This document shows positions 21,419 through 23,221 of a stretch of 23,221 nucleotides of DNA, in pieces. A program made the position numbers and the translations under genes. A model generated the notes under the pieces. That model ran no database searches and was not told the DNA's origin. It worked only from the letters and a program-made list of their open reading frames with translations. Positions within the stretch are counted from its first letter, which is position 1; each line of letters begins with the position of its first letter. The stretch is from a virus: positions 1 to 23,221 of the IMG/VR virus record IMGVR_UViG_3300030333_003297; one strand, given 5' to 3'.

Positions 21419-21926
21419 TCGTAATAGTAACTTTAGTAGATCCAATACAGCTAGTACCACTGCCTCCAGCCGTGCAAGTATGAATCCCAGAACTTAAAGA
21501 AGTAAGTGCAAGGTTTCCTGCTGTACCACCCGAAGCTACAGTTGTCGTTCCACCTAATACTGGTAAAGCTGCGATACCACTAGAAGGAGTTACAGCAGAT
21601 GGGGTGGCATCTCCCATTATTACGGATTCTGTTTTTGAGAAGGCCGAGCCCGATGTTGTCACCGAAGTGTCAGTTTGTATCATCGCTGGAACACCATTAG
21701 TCAAAGAGCCAACATTGATCCCACCAATCTTTCCTGATGTTGTGGTATCTCCTACAGTTACAGATGGGGTAATATTATTTCCGCTTAAAGAATATGTTGT
21801 TCCAACTTTTTGTGTAGTTACGAAGGGCATATCTACAGTGATCTGAGCAGATGTCACAAATTCTTGTTGGATGTCTGCTAGTACAGGACTAGATGCCAAT
21901 AATAATAATGGAAGTAGCTTTTTCAT
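21411..21926 (-). CDS. Secreted beta-rich protein (171 aa)
   Basis: It starts at ATG 21926 in an ATGA overlap with the upstream membrane protein gene. MKKLLPLLLLASSPVLA is a clear Sec signal peptide, cut before DIQQEFVTS. The mature chain is Gly/Ser/Thr/Val-rich and probably all beta (TTYSLSGNNITPSVTVG, KIGGINVGSLTNGVPAMIQ, SGSAFSKTESVIMG). It ends with a cysteine pair (C152 and C160 region, CTAGGSGTSC) before the closing strand TKVTITID. No enzyme motif is visible. Presence of a host-type secretion signal on a phage late gene points to an envelope function rather than a virion part, though that is an inference. Confidence 0.7.
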   Translation of the reverse strand: MKKLLPLLLLASSPVLADIQQEFVTSAQITVDMPFVTTQKVGTTYSLSGNNITPSVTVGDTTTSGKIGGINVGSLTNGVPAMIQTDTSVTTSGSAFSKTESVIMGDATPSAVTPSSGIAALPVLGGTTTVASGGTAGNLALTSLSSGIHTCTAGGSGTSCIGSTKVTITID

Positions 21927-22282
21927 TTTTTAGATTTAGGGTCGATAACTTCTGCTCCCTCGATTTTGATTGGAGTCACTACCCTTATAGTTTGAATCAT
22001 ACCTTCTTCCATGGCAACCTTATCGTCTTTCTTACTACTTTTTTTAGATCCCTCTAAACCGAATGTTGCGAGTGCTCCCGTCAGAAGCGAAGCAGGAAAC
22101 GTGATGTCTTTGGGTTCTGAGCTATAACCTGGAATTGAAATGTAGTTAAGAGTTACTATAAAACCACTCCAAACAACAACACCTAATCTGACAAACAAAC
22201 TTATAATTGCAAGTTGTTCTTCTTTATCATCTAAACCTTCCTTAAGTTTTTGGAAAGGATTCTTCTTCTTTTCTTCAGCCAT
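21923..22282 (-). CDS. Two-helix membrane protein, possible holin
   Basis: A 119-aa protein, first gene of the minus-strand operon. It has a charged N-terminus (AEEKKKNPFQKLKEGLDDKEE), a hydrophobic segment at about 24-48 (AIISLFVRLGVVVWSGFIVT), a second weaker one at about 61-78 (TFPASLLTGALATFGLEG), and a Lys-rich cytoplasmic-type C-terminus. Both termini are thus predicted inside. Size and topology resemble class II holins, and similar proteins occur in cyanophages as far as I recall, but no endolysin gene is adjacent to confirm this. Alternatively it may be an envelope partner of the three secreted proteins that follow with overlapping starts. Confidence 0.6.
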   Translation of the reverse strand: MAEEKKKNPFQKLKEGLDDKEEQLAIISLFVRLGVVVWSGFIVTLNYISIPGYSSEPKDITFPASLLTGALATFGLEGSKKSSKKDDKVAMEEGMIQTIRVVTPIKIEGAEVIDPKSKK

Positions 22283-22296
22283 AAAAGTTAAGATTC

Positions 22297-22325
22297 TTGT
22301 CTAATACTAGCAATTTAGCTATGTT
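22297..22325 (+). promoter_or_regulatory. Weak candidate promoter in the divergent region
   Basis: TTGTCT (22297-22302) and TATGTT (22320-22325) are 17 bases apart and each match four of six positions of the sigma70 consensus. They lie 24 bases before ATG 22350 in the 67-bp space between divergent genes (22283-22349), where a plus-strand promoter is expected. No convincing minus-strand promoter was found in the same space. Low confidence because such partial matches are common in AT-rich DNA. Confidence 0.25.
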
Positions 22326-22349
22326 TGGGAAGTAACACATATTTATTTC

Positions 22350-22511
22350 ATGTATAAGATTCTAAAACCAATCTTACTTACGTTCTTAACTACAACTGCT
22401 GTTAAGAGATTAATAGTAGATTTACTTAAAACAATAGCTAAACAAACTACAAATACTTTGGATGACAGAGCAGTTGAACTTTTAGAAAAACAACTTTTCC
22501 CAATGAAATGA
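22350..22511 (+). CDS. 53-aa hydrophobic/amphipathic protein
   Basis: A short gene from ATG 22350 to TGA 22509-22511. It begins MYKILKPILLTFLTTTAVKR, then LIVDLLKTIAKQTTNTLDDR and ends LLEKQLFPMK: a hydrophobic N-terminal helix and an amphipathic C-terminal helix. The TGA overlaps the next ATG (ATGA), a coupling signal that supports its being real. I recall similar tiny proteins in cyanophages of different types, usually unassigned. It may be peripheral to or inserted in the membrane, and could contribute to lysis or membrane remodelling. No better function can be given. Confidence 0.6.
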   Translation: MYKILKPILLTFLTTTAVKRLIVDLLKTIAKQTTNTLDDRAVELLEKQLFPMK

Positions 22512-22789
22512 AAATTACTAAATTCCTCAACATTGATATCGAACCAGCACCTCCAGAATTGGAGTTAGAAGTTGAAATGCAATGTAGAGAAGTTTTAAAA
22601 GCTAATGATATTGATAATTTAAAAAGATATTGCACTCACCTTATAAGAAAAAAGTTTGACCAAGATATTTTTATGGCATCTTTGCTGAACAGACTTATAG
22701 AGTTGGAGGCAGAAAGAGTTGTTCAACATATGAGAAAAGAAAAGAAAAAGTCAACTAATCCAATCAAGAAGTTTTTTCGTATTCCTTAA
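22508..22789 (+). CDS. Conserved cyanophage-type small protein
   Basis: A 93-aa protein coupled to the 53-aa gene by an ATGA overlap. Its core is CREVLKANDIDNLKRYCTHL followed by FDQDIFMASLLNRLIELEAE; the KRYCTHL---K--QD--A-LL-RI-ELEA pattern recurs in small proteins of marine cyanophages in my memory, without assigned role. All-helical, no signal, strongly basic C-terminus (KKKSTNPIKKFF). It may bind nucleic acid or a host protein. Its 3' end overlaps the 3' end of the minus-strand gene by 26 bases. Confidence 0.65.
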   Translation: MKITKFLNIDIEPAPPELELEVEMQCREVLKANDIDNLKRYCTHLIRKKFDQDIFMASLLNRLIELEAERVVQHMRKEKKKSTNPIKKFFRIP

Positions 22790-23048
22790 TCTCTTCATCA
22801 GTAAAATCTCTAATTAATAAATTATCAATTTTATCAATTTCATAATTAAATTTAAGAACAGCAGTTCTTATATGTTCTGTAACCCAACGACCCTGATCAT
22901 AAATTACCTGTGCTTTGCCATTGTCTTTTATAAAAACATAATGATCCTGTCCCTTCATTTGTATTTCTAAAAAGTTTTTTTCTAAGTTTTTACGTCTTAT
23001 TTCTTTAAGTTTGCGTAGTTTAAGAATTGATTTTCTAACTGGTTTCAT
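22764..23048 (-). CDS. Hypothetical basic protein downstream of DNA methyltransferase
   Basis: A 94-aa protein from ATG 23048, overlapping the methyltransferase stop (ATGA), so it is probably co-translated. The N-terminus is highly basic and helical (RKSILKLRKLKEIRRKN), then a small beta region DHYVFIKDNGKAQVIYDQGR and an acidic helix to the end. It could be a small nucleic-acid-binding or regulatory protein, but nothing specific is recognisable. It converges with the 93-aa plus-strand gene and overlaps it by 26 bases, so each transcript carries antisense to the other's end. Confidence 0.55.
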   Translation of the reverse strand: MKPVRKSILKLRKLKEIRRKNLEKNFLEIQMKGQDHYVFIKDNGKAQVIYDQGRWVTEHIRTAVLKFNYEIDKIDNLLIRDFTDEEIKEYEKTS

Positions 23049-23221
23049 TTGAAATAAAGATCATGAACACGTTGTAATGGAATTGCAGCTACAGCAGGCA
23101 CAATACTGTTGCCTAATGCTCTAGTGCGGTCCACCCGATTGGATAACCCATAACTTCCTCTAGGAAGTATGGGCTTACTGACATATGATCGCCAGTTTGG
23201 GTCAAGACGTCTGGTATGTTT
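23045..23221 (-). CDS. DNA (cytosine-5) methyltransferase, C-terminal fragment
   Basis: The reverse strand is open from the window end to TGA 23047-23045, giving 58 residues. It reads TRRLDPNWRSYVSKPILPRG and then LSNRVDRTRALGNSIVP with AVAAIPLQRV. The RV-R--ALGNSIVP--A----L motif is motif IX/X of C5 cytosine methyltransferases, where the chain closes over the SAM-binding site; the segment before it belongs to the target-recognition side. The catalytic Pro-Cys and SAM motifs lie outside the window. In phages these enzymes are usually solitary and protect DNA from host restriction or alter expression. The stop overlaps the next gene start. Confidence 0.8.
   Translation of the reverse strand, partial: KHTRRLDPNWRSYVSKPILPRGSYGLSNRVDRTRALGNSIVPAVAAIPLQRVHDLYFK

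Noticed and set aside
21045-21846. Plus-strand open frames at 21045-21278, 21285-21497 and 21604-21846
   Set aside because: They lie opposite minus-strand genes that have signal peptides and coupled starts; the plus frames lack these and have no SD.
1-23221. tRNA or other structured RNA genes
   Set aside because: I saw no cloverleaf with a TTCRA arm or other recognisable RNA; coding density leaves no gap above about 70 bases.

Overview
The window is the late structural region of an AT-rich tailed phage with a long, non-contractile (siphovirus-type) tail. The gene order from about 0.4 to 10.4 kb is the classical lambda-like tail order: neck proteins, tail terminator, frameshifted assembly chaperones, tape measure, and the M-, L-, K-, I- and J-like tail-tip proteins. 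The style of the fibre proteins and of several small conserved proteins at the right end resembles phages of marine picocyanobacteria and similar marine phage contigs. The low GC would suit a Prochlorococcus-like host, but this host call is an inference. No tRNA, CRISPR array, IS element, integrase or endolysin is visible.

Layout. Bases 1-1757 hold the end of a DnaT_2-like head-tail connector and three neck/tail-completion proteins in start-stop overlap. Bases 1784-4827 hold a gpG-like chaperone, a short out-of-frame gpT-like extension that needs a +1 frameshift, and an 823-aa tape measure; no tail tube gene lies between terminator and chaperone. Bases 4827-10428 encode the tail tip: M-like, a shortened L-like protein, a JAMM + NlpC/P60 K-like protein, I-like, and a 1122-aa J-like protein. 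Bases 10453-19251 form an 8.8-kb adhesion module: two fibre genes ending in the same 46-residue cassette, small proteins sharing N-terminal tags, a baseplate-type Ig-like protein, a collagen-like linker, and two large repeat-bearing fibres (460 and 1316 aa).

Bases 19254-20372 carry a coiled-coil protein, a one-helix membrane protein and a proline-rich protein with a C-terminal anchor. These converge on a four-gene minus-strand operon (22282 down to 20412) encoding one membrane protein and three proteins with Sec-type signal peptides. Two of those three look like ancient paralogs. After a short divergent region come two small plus-strand genes of a type familiar from cyanophages. The window ends with two minus-strand genes: a small hypothetical and the C-terminus of a DNA (cytosine-5) methyltransferase.

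The tail genes are packed with TAATG, TGATG or ATGA junctions, so translational coupling is probably general. The most interesting points are the +1 frameshift site at 2129-2132, the minus-strand secretory cassette with a gene lacking any normal start codon, the L-like protein lacking its cysteine-rich tail, and the fibre cassettes whose protein repeats are conserved while the DNA has diverged synonymously.
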